Assembly: GCA_029232285.1 (NCBI GenBank) | Contig: JAOXFI010000005.1 | Span: forward strand, 230,349-294,348 | DNA length: 64,000 bases | DNA from: Agmasoma carcini (nom. nud.) | Taxonomy: Eukaryota; Microsporidia; Thelohaniidae | Direction of reading: 5' to 3' | Part shown: positions 31,324-41,788 of the stretch, piece after piece | Numbering within the stretch: position 1 is the stretch's first letter | How the letters are laid out: every line of letters starts with the position of its first letter | Made by a program: the position numbers and the translations under genes | The notes under the pieces: generated by a model | What the model saw: only the letters and a program-made list of their open reading frames with translations | Told to the model about the DNA's origin: nothing | Databases searched by the model: none

Positions 31324-31900
31324 ACACTGTTTTTCAAAAAAGGGGGCCTAAAAAAACTTGAACTGTATAAAATTAAGTATTTATATTTAAAATCATAATA
31401 TTTGATAAAAGTAAATCCTAATATCTAACACCGAGCTCTATAAAAAGCCAATACTATTTTTAATACTCAAAATACATTATAATGTATTTTATTATTACAT
31501 AATGCACCATATCTGAGATAATTTTGTCTTTGATTATTCATTCTTAAAACTCCAAAAATTCTTATTTTTCGCTTAAAAATTGTTTGAACAGGACTTCGTG
31601 TGTAGTAAAATGTATTGTCTTGTAATAGAATTAAATAAAAAATATTCATCATAATAGCTGATTTTTTAAAATTAAAAGAAAAACTGCTTTTAACATACAT
31701 CAGCAATAAACACAGAAATATATTCTTTTGGATTGTATTCGGGTACATTTCATTACCAATATTCTAGAATAAAATATACTTAAGGTTTAGTCTCGCTTAC
31801 TAGAAAATAAAAGAAAAAACCAAAATTTAGCCAAATTACTAATAAAAAACAATATTTTATTAAGTTAAGACATTTATGAATAATATTTTGATTGTTGTTG
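31324..31900 (-). pseudogene. Truncated Tc1-like element relic, same family as copies A and B
   Basis: The left end TACACTGTTTTTCAAAAAAG resembles the Tc1 end of copies A and B, and GAGCTCTATAAAAAGCCAA matches the subterminal sequence of copy A near 5618. On the minus strand LLQDNTFYYTRSPVQTIFK is the second catalytic-aspartate block of a Tc1 transposase. The right half is missing; Merlin-like sequence follows. Confidence 0.65.
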
Positions 31901-31939
31901 AAAAAACAGATTCAATTTAGAAATAAATTTATTTTATCG

Positions 31940-32400
31940 TATGTTTACTATTACGTGTTTAATTTTATAGCATTTTGAAGGTTTTAACTGCTTGTGCGTT
32001 CACGCTATATTATAATTTATAATTTGATGTTTATGACAAACGCTATTATGTGTATAATTATAGAATCTGTGTTCATCAGTACAAATTATTGAGTTTGTCA
32101 CTAGCTGAGATTCAATTATCAGGATTAGTGTTTCTTTAATTTTAAAATTGTAATTTTTTCAATTTCGGTATAACCATCAATTCTATTATGTGGTGATCTT
32201 ACACGAAATTTTTACTTTTAAAACTCAACATGGTTACATCTATTTAGATAACTTTGTCTGGACCCTTCGTTTTCCAAAAACAAATCAGTAATTTGAATTT
32301 TACTAATCATTTCATCCACAATGTTTCTACTAATATTACAATTGGTTTTGATTACAGAAATGTTTTACTAAAATTCTAAATATCAATTTTAATTCCATGG
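31940..32400 (-). pseudogene. Merlin-like transposase relic, heavily decayed
   Basis: TTATGACAAACGCTATTATG near 32030 matches the Merlin relic at 62415. On the minus strand a FRVRSPHNRIDGY-like block fits the N-terminal zinc-ribbon region. No ends recognised. Confidence 0.45.
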
Positions 32401-32702
32401 GGTGGTGTATTTTATATGCATACATTGATCGCTATTTTGTGTATAAATTCATACTTTCAAGTATTATAATGTGTTTCATTGTATAACAGGTTTTGGATCA
32501 TCAAAAATTAATAAGATTATAAGCCTTTTCTTCAAATTTTTATACATAAATTATTTTTATATTGAGGGGTAAATCTTTTAAAAATTAAATAATTTCATCA
32601 CTTATTATTTTTATACTTAATGTCAAAGAAAAATCAATATTGTATTTTGTTAGAGCATTTGAGATCATTTATGTATCAAATTGTGTTGTTTTCATAGGTT
32701 AT

Positions 32703-33462
32703 GGTGGCAAAGTTTTACATCGAGAAAACACACTGTAAAAAATATTCACTTAAATAAATATAAAAGTTTATTAAAGAGAATCAAAGTAAATTATTTCTTT
32801 TCTTCATTTCTAAATAATTTTTCTTTTTAAATTTATTGATTAAACCCCATTGACACTCAATGTTCTGTGTATGAATTAGTGGGTTGTTTGGATCGATTAA
32901 ATTTCTTTTAGGATTTACATGTCCAATAAATGTGTTACTTAGTTCATTATTCGACAAAGGAGTATGTGTCAAAAAACCATCAGAAATTTTATTGGGGGTA
33001 TTTACAAAATTTAAAATTCTTATATACTCTACAATCACCACCAAATATAAGATATGGTTTTACTTTACGGCTTTGTTTGTTTTTGCGTTTTAATTATTTA
33101 GATTCAGCAATCACAATCTTCATGACATCAATTTTATTTTCTTCCTAAATCAAATTTTAAATGATTTTTAAATACAAACAACATTTCTTCTTACATATTC
33201 TCGGTAATATTTCTGTTGTTTTATAATTTATTTAATAAATATACCAAAAAATCAAAATTCGTTATTTGATTGATTTTTTGAAAAAAATAATTATCCTTAT
33301 GTTTATTGTATATTTAAAGTTTATAACCCGTTTTCTTATAATGATAAACTTTGAAAGTTCATCATTGGTTTGTATTTTGATATTTTTAAATAAATTTCAT
33401 AGATTATATTTAAGTTAATGATTTTTTTCACAGTGTGTTTTCTCAGCAGAAACTTAGCCACC
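32703..33462 (-). mobile_element. Merlin-like element with intact inverted ends (760 bp)
   Basis: The ends are inverted over about 60 bp: GGTGGCAAAGTTTTACATC on the left against CAGAAACTTAGCCACC on the right, both followed inward by GAGAAAACACACTG or its complement. On the minus strand a C-terminal ISXO2-like fragment survives (LIDPNNPLIHTQNIECQWGL, about 32800-33040). The interior is too short for a whole transposase. The flanks TAGGTTAT and TAGCTTTT could be a decayed 8-bp target duplication, the size Merlin elements make. Confidence 0.75.
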
Positions 33463-33535
33463 ACTAGCTTTTAGACATGCAATTTTCTATTTTAAAACAG
33501 ATGAAAATTATTTTTATTTAATATTAACTGACATA

Positions 33536-34865
33536 CACTGCTTTGTAAAAAAAGTAGCACCCCAAAAAATGAAAATCTTGTGCTAGATAAAACTAGATAG
33601 AAAAATTAATAAATTCTCAAAATATATATTCTTGTTAATTTTCAATATAAATTCTAAATATAATATTTAATGTGAACATGTTTGCAAAAAAAAAGTAGCA
33701 CCTTGAGATTTAGTAATTAAAATGTTTACCTTAGCTCTATAAATAGCCAAAGTTCTTTTGCCTCACCATTTCATGATCTATATTGTTCCATATTTGAAGG
33801 ATTTTATCCTTTAATTATCTTTCTTCAAAAACCAAAAATCTTTCAATTTTCGCTTTATATATGCCCAAATATGCTCGATAGGGTTTAGATCAGGTGATTG
33901 TGGTAGTTATTTTATTAAGTTCTAATTTTTAGAATTAATCATTGTTTAAACTGATTTTGCTGTGTGATAAGGCGCATTGTCTTTCTAGAAAGATAAAATC
34001 TGAAATACCCATCATAAATGCAGATTCTTCGATATTTTAAGTAAGAAGTTGTTTATATGCATCAGCGTCAATAGTTTGATCAATAAACACAACTCTTCCT
34101 ACTTTTTGATGATATGCAGCCCCATACTATTCTGATCTTCAACCATGCTTTACTGATGGTAAAATATACTTTGGATTTAGTCGTCCTTTTTTCTTAATCG
34201 CACAAAACAAGAACTATCTGGCTGATAAAGACTAAATCAGCATTTATCAAAAAAATAATTGATTCAAGCTCATCTTTTGAAGATTCTAAAAATTCTTTAC
34301 ATATCTTTTTCCGTATAATAATATTCTTCTTACTTAATAACAGAATAAATGTGTTGATATCTTGTTGATTTATAGCTCTTGATATAGATACATTGATATC
34401 GTATTGCTCTAACAGATGATTTTATTGTTTCTGATAAAGTGAAAAATAGATTTTTATCAATACACTTTATCAAATATTTTATTGATATAGAATTGCGCTT
34501 TATATATCGTTTTTCGATTTATTGATTTGTTGTTTTCTATTTATTATTGATGTTTTGCATTGTTATGTGCAATGTTGTGTTTTAAAGGGATAGTATTTTG
34601 AGTAAAACTATTTATTAAATCACTAATAACATTGTTTTTTGCTCTTCCGAAAGATGTTTTGACATGGGTTATTTGTTAAATGAAATTTCATTATAAAAAC
34701 AGAGGAAGACTTTAGGGTGCTACTTTTTTTGCAAACATATTCACACTAAATATTATATTTAGAATTTATATTGAAAATTAACAAGAATATATATTTTGAG
34801 AATTTATTATATTTTTTCTATCTAGTTTTATCTAGCACAAGATTTTCATTTTTTGCAATGCAGTG
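33536..34865 (-). mobile_element. Tc1-like element with IR/DR ends, copy B
   Basis: 1330 bp, flanked by TA at 33534-33535 and 34866-34867. Left-end motifs are near 33536-33562 and 33681-33704. On the right the inner motif is at 34716-34738, and the outer one keeps only GCAATGCAGTG. The ends are about 150-170 bp long and the interior lines up with copy A throughout. The transposase, on the minus strand, is broken by many stops. It lies only 73 bp from the Merlin-like element. Confidence 0.85.
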
Positions 34866-35218
34866 TATCTAATTCGAACATTTTTTATTTAACACTCTGT
34901 CATGTTTTTATTTTGTTGATCTAATTGATGGTGTTCACAATCAAAATATTGAAAAAACTAAAAATAAGATTAAAATATAATAAATTCTTATCCTGGGTTG
35001 TTAAAGCCGTGTTTACTTGAGTGGATATAGAAAAGATTATATTGCAAAAACTGATGTGACCATTTATTCGAATTAATTATACAATTTTAGTATTTTTTCT
35101 TATTTGAACATTTTGGTGATTTTGTTTATAATTTTATAGTTATATGTTATACAATAAGAAAAATAATTTATATTATTTTTGAAATTATTATATGTGAGAA
35201 AAAGTAATAAAATTGATA

Positions 35219-35309
35219 TATGGGAAGACCACATTCAAAAATTCAAATCAATTCTGAGTGTGATTTAATTTATGATCTGTTGTTTAATGTTGATAGTTTT
35301 GAACAAATA
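35219..35309 (+). pseudogene. Possible short coding fragment cut by a mariner insertion
   Basis: An ATG frame starting MGRPHSKIQINSECDLIYDL stays open for 31 codons up to the TA where the mariner element at 35310 begins. After the element the frame meets a stop within about four codons. It may be the start of an interrupted gene or of an older transposon, or chance. Confidence 0.25.
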
Positions 35310-36548
35310 CAGGGTTGGAAACCCCCAGAAAATTATCATGACTCTACCAATGCACGTTGGAGATTTTTTTTTTAATAAATACAATAATATTATATAACAC
35401 AATTCATTATTTTTTATAAGAATTTGAATCAATTAAAAACACCAAAACATTAAATATTGTGGCAAAAATAAAACTTATATTTTCCCAAATATCACTTGAT
35501 ATGCTATACCAAATAAACTTATATTCGTTAAAAAATTCATCAGTGTTTTTAGCTTTAAACACCGTATTATTTGATCCACATTAAGCTTTAAGATGCTCAA
35601 TTGGTTTTAAATCGAGAGATTGAACCGTTATTCAAATTTTTGATTCTTTTTAACCTAAATAATTATTGAACATGCTTTGATGTATGTTTAGAATCATTAT
35701 CTTGTTAGAAATTTAATTTACAGAATTTAAGATTTCCATTATAATATCAACATATTTGTATTTTTCATTTTACCTTATATTAAAACCAAATTATTATCTC
35801 CTGCAGATGAAAACCCCCGCACCATAATCTAACCTCTTCCGCGTTTTATTGTTGGTACAAAATGTTCGTGATCATAAGCCGTACCTTCTATTCGCCAACA
35901 ACAATGTCTTTCTTTGTTCATAAAAAAATGATTCATCACTTTATAAAATTTTATCCGCATGCTATTATTATAATAAATCTACTTTTGTGCCAATTTAAAC
36001 CTATCCAAATATTTGCTGAAGAAGAGGCTTACGCATAGCAACACACTCTTAAACCTTCACAATTCAACCAATATCTAACATTACATGAACTAACATCTAT
36101 ATTTAAAACCCTACTCACTATTTTTTGGATTTTATATGATGTAATTAGCGATATTTTAGCCACAATTCTGATCATTTTCCCCTTATTTTGATCATTAATT
36201 ATACTATAAGTATCATTTACTGTACTGATATATACGTTTACTCTTTCAGCGATTTCTTTAAGTCTGAAATCCAAATCTTTTAATGCTACAACCAGTCCTT
36301 TAATAAAATCAGGTGTATGTTTATCCATATAAGAGTTTTTGATGAAATTATATCGTAAATGCAAGGGAATTAAATTTCTAGAAACTTTACCACATTATTT
36401 GATGTTTTGGTCTTTTTTAATTAATTTACATTGTTATAAAATACAAAATATATTGTATTATATAATGTCATTGGGTTTATTCAAAATCCAGCTCATAACA
36501 TGCACTGGTAGATTCGTGATAACTTTTCCGATTTTTTTACCAACCCTG
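35310..36548 (-). mobile_element. Mariner/Tc1 element, CAGGGTTGG family
   Basis: 1239 bp with ends CAGGGTTGG and CCAACCCTG, flanked by TA at 35308-35309 and 36549-36550. The transposase N-terminus survives on the minus strand (36029-36328). Downstream the frame is broken, and only traces of the catalytic region remain. Same family as 1979-2853. Confidence 0.85.
36029..36328 (-). pseudogene. Mariner/Tc1 transposase, N-terminal DNA-binding part only
   Basis: About 100 codons beginning MDKHTPDFIKGLVVALKDLD. Two helix-turn-helix units can be seen: the first in RLKEIAERVNVYISTVN, the second around TSYKIQKIVSRVLNIDVSSC with WLNCEGLRVCCYA after it. This is the paired-like DNA-binding domain that recognises the transposon ends. 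The frame closes before the catalytic DDE domain, so it cannot transpose alone, although it could still bind transposon ends. Confidence 0.7.
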
Positions 36549-36949
36549 TACATGATTTAGAAATTTACCTAAACTATATCATATACTCTTCTATAGATGT
36601 TTTGGCGTGGTTGTTTGTTAAATTGAAATTCATAATAAAAATTGAAACAAAGTTATGAATGTACTTTTTTGTAAACTTGATGTCTTTTAAATAACATCTT
36701 ATATATTTTGTTATCATATTCTATCCAGCTCAATATTTTAACCCTATAAGAAATATTCAAGCATGGTGTCTTTCTCAGATTGAATACATAATTATATTAT
36801 ATTTTTTTATCTTAAATTTACTCTTAAAGATGCACAATGTTTAAGACATAAACCTAATTTCAGATAAATTATATTGATTTGTTTCTCCATAGAAAACATA
36901 TTTTATCAAAATTATTAAGTTTTATACAATTAATCACCCTAATCAGTAT
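36549..36949. other. AT-rich spacer downstream of MSH2
   Basis: No gene or recognised repeat. Confidence 0.5.
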
Positions 36950-39010
36950 TTATTCTTCATTCATATACTTTTCTGCTAGTTTTATAACATCATTTGGGAA
37001 TCTCACCTTCCTTGCAACATTAATTCCAAAGCTCATATCACAAACACCATCCCTGATTTTATATGTTAAAACATCACCATCTACCGCCATAATCTTATTC
37101 AATGTTCTTTCACATCCTAATTCACTAAAATGAGTAGCAAATACTGAACGAATATTCTTTTCTAATAAAAATTCTTTCACTGCAGATACTAAACTAAATC
37201 CATCTATAGCTGAAGTACCCCTACCAAGCTCATCTATTAAAACAAGTGATTCAGATGTTGAACACCTCAATATTTTGTTCAATTCCATCATCTCAACCAT
37301 AAACGTAGAAAGCTGTCGGCTAGAACAATCTTTAGCACCAATTCTCATCAAAATCTTATCAAACACTGGAAGAACAGCTAACTCACATGGAACAAAAGAA
37401 CCTATTTGCGCAAAAAGGGAAACCATTGCAAGCGTTTTTATAAATGTACTCTTGCCACCCATATTTGGTCCTGTTATGATCATTACATTTTTATTAAAAG
37501 AAACATCATTAACTATACAATCCTTATTCTCCAGGAGTGGATGAAACATACCTTTCACAGTATAATCAACTTTTGAGAATGAAGGCCTATTATAAATACC
37601 AACCTTTTGAGAAAAACAGTTAAAAATGTCCATCATAGCTATAATGTAGTTAAATATCTCCAAAGAACTCATAAACTTAAGACAAAAATCTCTAATGCTA
37701 TTGATTATCTCACGTTCTGCCGTTTCAACCCTTTCTTCGATATCTTCTAAATCTTTTCTATAAAGAGACATGTTTCTAGAGAGGAAAGTTACGCTATTTT
37801 TCAAAAGGTTAGTAACAACAAATTTCTTTTTGTTAAATTCACCATCAGAACTGAAGTAAGATTTTTTTTCATTATACTCAGTTTTTGTAATCTTAAAACC
37901 TTTGTTATGATATTTAGCACTATTGATCAATTTTTTAATATCATTAAATTCACTTTCAACCTTTTCAAATATCGAAATCTTTTCATCGTTCAATCGACTT
38001 AATTCTTGGTTAAGATCCACTTTGATCCTTCCCGTTTTAAAATCAATAGAATCTTCGATTTTATCCTGTAAAGGAGAGCATATCTTAAAAAAGCTCGTTA
38101 AAGGTTCTATAAACACTTCTTTAACTATTTCACTCTCATCAGGATATTCTTTTATCCGCTCAATTATTATTTTAACTCTTTCGATCGCTTTATAAACTTT
38201 TAGAAGTTCTGGTATGTTTATTTTTCTTATCTTCATTCTATGAACAATCTTTTTTATATCTGGAAAGTTTAAAAGTGAAATGTTATAATTTCTAAATTGT
38301 TCAACAATGTCTAATCTTTTCTCAATTTCATTTTTACATTTTAACGGTGCTCTAATCCACTGATTTAACAGTCTTTTACCCTGTGGTGTGCTTATGTTAA
38401 ATTGAGGTAAATCAAAGTCATCGATATTAACTGTACAATAGCTATCACATGTGAATTGTACATGCTCAAACTTCATATTCATATGCTTCTCAATTAAAGA
38501 CACGTTAGCATCTTTCTGAATTTTATATGAAGAACAGCCCCAGTTATTAAAATAACTTTCTAAGGTTGGACTTGAATAAAGAATCTCAACACAGTTGTAC
38601 ATGCTAATCAGAGAATAAGTGATAGAGAGTAGATCATCATCTAAATAACTACTGAAATTTATATTTTTTTCACATAAATAGCTAAATTTAATATAATTGT
38701 CTTGTATTTCCACTGAACACAAAGATGCCAATATATTATCGTCAATACAAATATCTGTGAAGTCATGAAAATCATAAGGAAAGCCTTTCTTTGATAATTT
38801 AAAGTTACAATATTCAGCAACTGGTATTTTCTCAGTGATTAACAATTTTTTAATAATCGAGTCAATGCAGTCTAATTTAACATCATTTCTTCCTTTGTAC
38901 TCTTTAGGCAGATACTTTACATCATCAGAGTAAACATGGAATGTTCCATCCTCTATGAAATAGTTGAAAACGTCTTTTGGAAGTTTTTTGTAAAAAGATT
39001 GAAAATCCAT
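36950..39010 (-). CDS. MSH2: DNA mismatch repair ATPase MSH2, shortened
   Basis: 686 aa against about 930-960 in human and yeast. The lever/connector part includes QFNISTPQGKRLLNQWIRAP, the MutS core block. The ATPase domain has Walker A TGPNMGGKST (about 513-522), STFMVEMMELNKIL, Walker B VLIDELGRGTSAIDGFS (from about 590) and the signature FATHFSEL. GVCDMSFGINVA near the end is typical of MSH2. It would pair with MSH6 to recognise mismatches, acting with PMS1 (51296). The N-terminal region is about 150 residues shorter than usual, and the roughly 70 residues after the last ATPase helix are missing. ATAAAAAAATTTCC precedes the ATG. Confidence 0.88.
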   Translation of the reverse strand: MDFQSFYKKLPKDVFNYFIEDGTFHVYSDDVKYLPKEYKGRNDVKLDCIDSIIKKLLITEKIPVAEYCNFKLSKKGFPYDFHDFTDICIDDNILASLCSVEIQDNYIKFSYLCEKNINFSSYLDDDLLSITYSLISMYNCVEILYSSPTLESYFNNWGCSSYKIQKDANVSLIEKHMNMKFEHVQFTCDSYCTVNIDDFDLPQFNISTPQGKRLLNQWIRAPLKCKNEIEKRLDIVEQFRNYNISLLNFPDIKKIVHRMKIRKINIPELLKVYKAIERVKIIIERIKEYPDESEIVKEVFIEPLTSFFKICSPLQDKIEDSIDFKTGRIKVDLNQELSRLNDEKISIFEKVESEFNDIKKLINSAKYHNKGFKITKTEYNEKKSYFSSDGEFNKKKFVVTNLLKNSVTFLSRNMSLYRKDLEDIEERVETAEREIINSIRDFCLKFMSSLEIFNYIIAMMDIFNCFSQKVGIYNRPSFSKVDYTVKGMFHPLLENKDCIVNDVSFNKNVMIITGPNMGGKSTFIKTLAMVSLFAQIGSFVPCELAVLPVFDKILMRIGAKDCSSRQLSTFMVEMMELNKILRCSTSESLVLIDELGRGTSAIDGFSLVSAVKEFLLEKNIRSVFATHFSELGCERTLNKIMAVDGDVLTYKIRDGVCDMSFGINVARKVRFPNDVIKLAEKYMNEE

Positions 39011-39469
39011 GGAAATTTTTTTATTACAATATAAATATAAAATGCATAAAAATATTGAATTTTATGCAAATAATGTAGTCATGAATATATGCATATTTAT
39101 AGCTACTCAATCTTTTAATGTATTAAGAAAAATATAAATGTTACAGGGTTGAAAAATATAAGAATTGTTAGTGTATAGATTAAATAAACAACTTTAACTC
39201 TAATATTATATCATAAACAGTAATAAACAAATAGTTATAACTATAAAAAACTAAAATTAAGAATTAAATCAATTTTAATCATAACCCAAGAAAGAAATAT
39301 TTATAAAAATAATATTAAATGAAATATCTTGAATTTTTGTATGAAGATCAAAATTTATGAAAAAAATCAATACAGCATGTAAAACACCACAAATTGGAGT
39401 ACATTAACAATAAGATCAATTGGAGAAGGTACATATAACTGAAATCAACACTTATTATGTTTTAATAAA
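39011..39469. other. AT-rich spacer upstream of MSH2
   Basis: No gene seen. The MSH2 start signal is at its left edge. Confidence 0.5.
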
Positions 39470-39765
39470 TGTTAAAAAAGGTATAATGTCACACTCTCTT
39501 AAAACATCTTAAATGAGAAAAACAAGACTTTAACGAAACCTGCCGTAGGATCTGTTTTAAGTGTTCTATGACACTGGGCAGCTTAAATCTTTGATTTCTG
39601 GAAGTGGCGTCCATCTATCGATCTCAAACTAGTTTCCCAAGGTGAACAGGGTTATTTGTATCACCTCGTCCTTGCTTTAATTTAGTCAACATAACATGTT
39701 ATACCATAATTAGTTGTTATTTCGAAATAGATATTTAGATTCTTCTTTATAAAAGAAAAAAAATT
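39470..39765 (+). repeat. Unidentified dispersed repeat, copy 4
   Basis: Blocks shared with the other copies: GTGTTCTATGACAC, CTATCGATCTCAAACTAGTT, TCCCAAGGTGAACAGGGTTA, ATAACATGTTATACCATAAT and TTAGTTGTTATTTCG. The left half is less conserved. Confidence 0.6.
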
Positions 39766-40127
39766 ATCATTGAGATATACATTTTCATATCAATGTTATA
39801 TATATCAAATAAAAAACTTCGATTAAAATAATTTCTTAAAAGAACCCCAAAAAACATGTAAGTTTTCTCGATATAGTTTAAAAGATTTCGTACCTACGCT
39901 CAAAGTATTAAAATCAACCAATAAATATTTTTAATCAAATAATATATTTTCATTATTTTTCACCTCATTGTATTATATTTTCATCAAATTAGCAAACTCT
40001 TTTACACCAATGAGTAAATTAAAAAAATGTAAAATTTTCATTATATTTCCTATATATTTTTGATTCTTCTACAATAAGCTAACAAACATTAAGGTTTTTT
40101 AATACAGTGCCACTTAATTGTTTTTTA

Positions 40128-40970
40128 AGAAATATTAAGCCATTGTTAAATAGTAACGATGAATTAATTACATTTCTACAAGATTTGGGTGTATTTAAGA
40201 GGAACTATTCATGCCAATCTATAGTGCCCCGTTTATAATATCAAATTATACAAGAAACGTAGATAAGAATGTTTTTAAGTGTTTTAGTAAACCCTGCACC
40301 AATTTTAAAAATATTTCTCAATTCGTAAAAATAGTTTTTTGATAAATCATTAGCCATTATATTAAAAATAATTATTTTTTGGTTAAATGGTACAACAGTT
40401 ATCAAAATTGACAATTTAACTGGATTATCTAAGAAAACGATAATTAAAATTTATGAAAAGTTAAATTCAAGGTGTTTGATTATTTTGATGCGCATCCTAT
40501 GATGTTGGGAGGAACGGGTGTTGTTTGTCAGGTTTATGAAAGTCAATTCAAACACAAAAGAAAAAAATCATGAGGGTGGGTATCAGAATAATGATCTATG
40601 GGTGTTCAGTATCGCTGATACCCCATCAATACCTTCCAAAGTATACATGGAACATATTACTGATAGAAGGCGCTGGTTTATTACCTATTATTAGACGTGT
40701 CTATAGAAAGGGTACAGTGATCCATTCTGATGAATGGTGATCACATTCTAGAATATACTCTTGGCTTGATTCATCGCACAGTTAATCATAGTGTTAACTT
40801 TGTTGATCTTTAACCTCTACTCATACTCAGAATTTTGAGTCATATTGGAGAAAGGTCAAGACACGTATAAAAGCAAGAAAGGGTTTACAAACTAATAGAA
40901 TAGAAGTTTTTCAAGCGAAAATAGTGGCAAAAAGCAGCATCATTAGAGGTGATTTGAATAAAAATTAATA
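40128..40970 (+). pseudogene. Merlin (ISXO2-like) transposase relic, copy 2
   Basis: Collinear with the relic at 4230-5082, from TTGTTAAATAGTAACGATGA to the C-terminal region. It lacks the 72-bp duplication of copy 1. Readable pieces include TFLQDLGVFKRNYSC, YMEHITDRR and SYWRKVKTRIKARKG, in shifting frames. Deletions and stops make it inactive. Confidence 0.75.
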
Positions 40971-40974
40971 AATA

Positions 40975-41152
40975 TTTTTTTGTTCAGGGAGAAAATTTAC
41001 CAAAAATATCAAAAGAGTTTATATATAATGCGAAATTTAAGAAATAAAAACATTATAGATATACTTATACAAATAGGTTCTAATTATTCTCTTATTCAAT
41101 ATTCTCTTGTCTTCATCAAATTTTTGGGGTGTCCGGTTTTTTTGGAGTACTG
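40975..41152 (+). mobile_element. Right end of a CAGTACTCC-family Tc1 element
   Basis: Ends GGGGTGTCCGG, a T-run and GGAGTACTG, followed by TA. The preceding 125 bp match 25880-26007, including AAAAGAGTTTATAT. It directly follows the Merlin relic. No transposase part is present, so this is a solo end or a deletion product. Confidence 0.7.
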
Positions 41153-41404
41153 TATATACAACGAATGTTTTTAAAAAAACTACAAATTACAGTTGTTATT
41201 AATGAGATTCCATATACTATGCTATAATTTAATGCAAATATAGCGTTCATTACAAAAATCTGTACTCTTTGCATTTTTAAAAATTTGAGATCACAATTTT
41301 TTTCTGAGGTCGCAAAACAGAACAGCACCGAAATTTTACACCTGATACATGCTGGGAAAATTTTGCCCTTGATCCAAATATTTTTTTAAAAATTAATAAA
41401 AAAA

Positions 41405-41779
41405 TTATAATTTAATTTTATTCAAAAGTTCATCTACAGATTCATTTCTTTCATTGGTTGTATTCCTTTTCACCTTATCTATCACATACTCTGAGTTATA
41501 ACATACAGCTTGATTTATTGTTTCATTAATCTCACCATGTATAGCTTCTATCTCTGTCACATGTTTCTTATCAAATGTTTCAATTAATTTCAAAAAAGTT
41601 TCCAAAGAATCATTTACTAAAGATTTTATCTTAAAAACGTCCAATTTTGAAGACGGGAGATCTAAAACAGGATTTCCATCAATAATATTGTATGTGACAC
41701 CAAAAATAGTGAACTTTTCGGGTATTGAAGGTGGATCACCACTTCTGATTGGTGGCTTTGGCCAACTTTGGAAGTCCAT
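41405..41779 (-). CDS. MED7: Mediator subunit 7 (short)
   Basis: 124 aa; fungal MED7 is about 200-230. The proline-rich start WPKPPIRSGDPPSIPEKFT, then FGVTYNIIDGNPVLDLP, mirrors the P-P-x-x-P...Y-x-x-F-G...L-P-x-L order of MED7. A helix (VFKIKSLVNDSLETFLKLIE) corresponds to the K-x-L-x-x-S-L-L-L-N-x-L-E-L block, and EIEAIHGEINETINQA to the second helix of the MED7-MED21 coiled coil. MED7 bridges to MED31, encoded at 13992. TAAATTTTTATC precedes the ATG. NCS2-like ends only 9 bp upstream on the same strand. The C-terminal coiled coil is shortened. Confidence 0.68.
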   Translation of the reverse strand: MDFQSWPKPPIRSGDPPSIPEKFTIFGVTYNIIDGNPVLDLPSSKLDVFKIKSLVNDSLETFLKLIETFDKKHVTEIEAIHGEINETINQAVCYNSEYVIDKVKRNTTNERNESVDELLNKIKL

Positions 41780-41788
41780 GATAAAAAT

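Noticed and set aside
32884..33148. Overlapping plus-strand ORFs
   Set aside because: They lie inside the Merlin element and are antisense to its transposase remnant.
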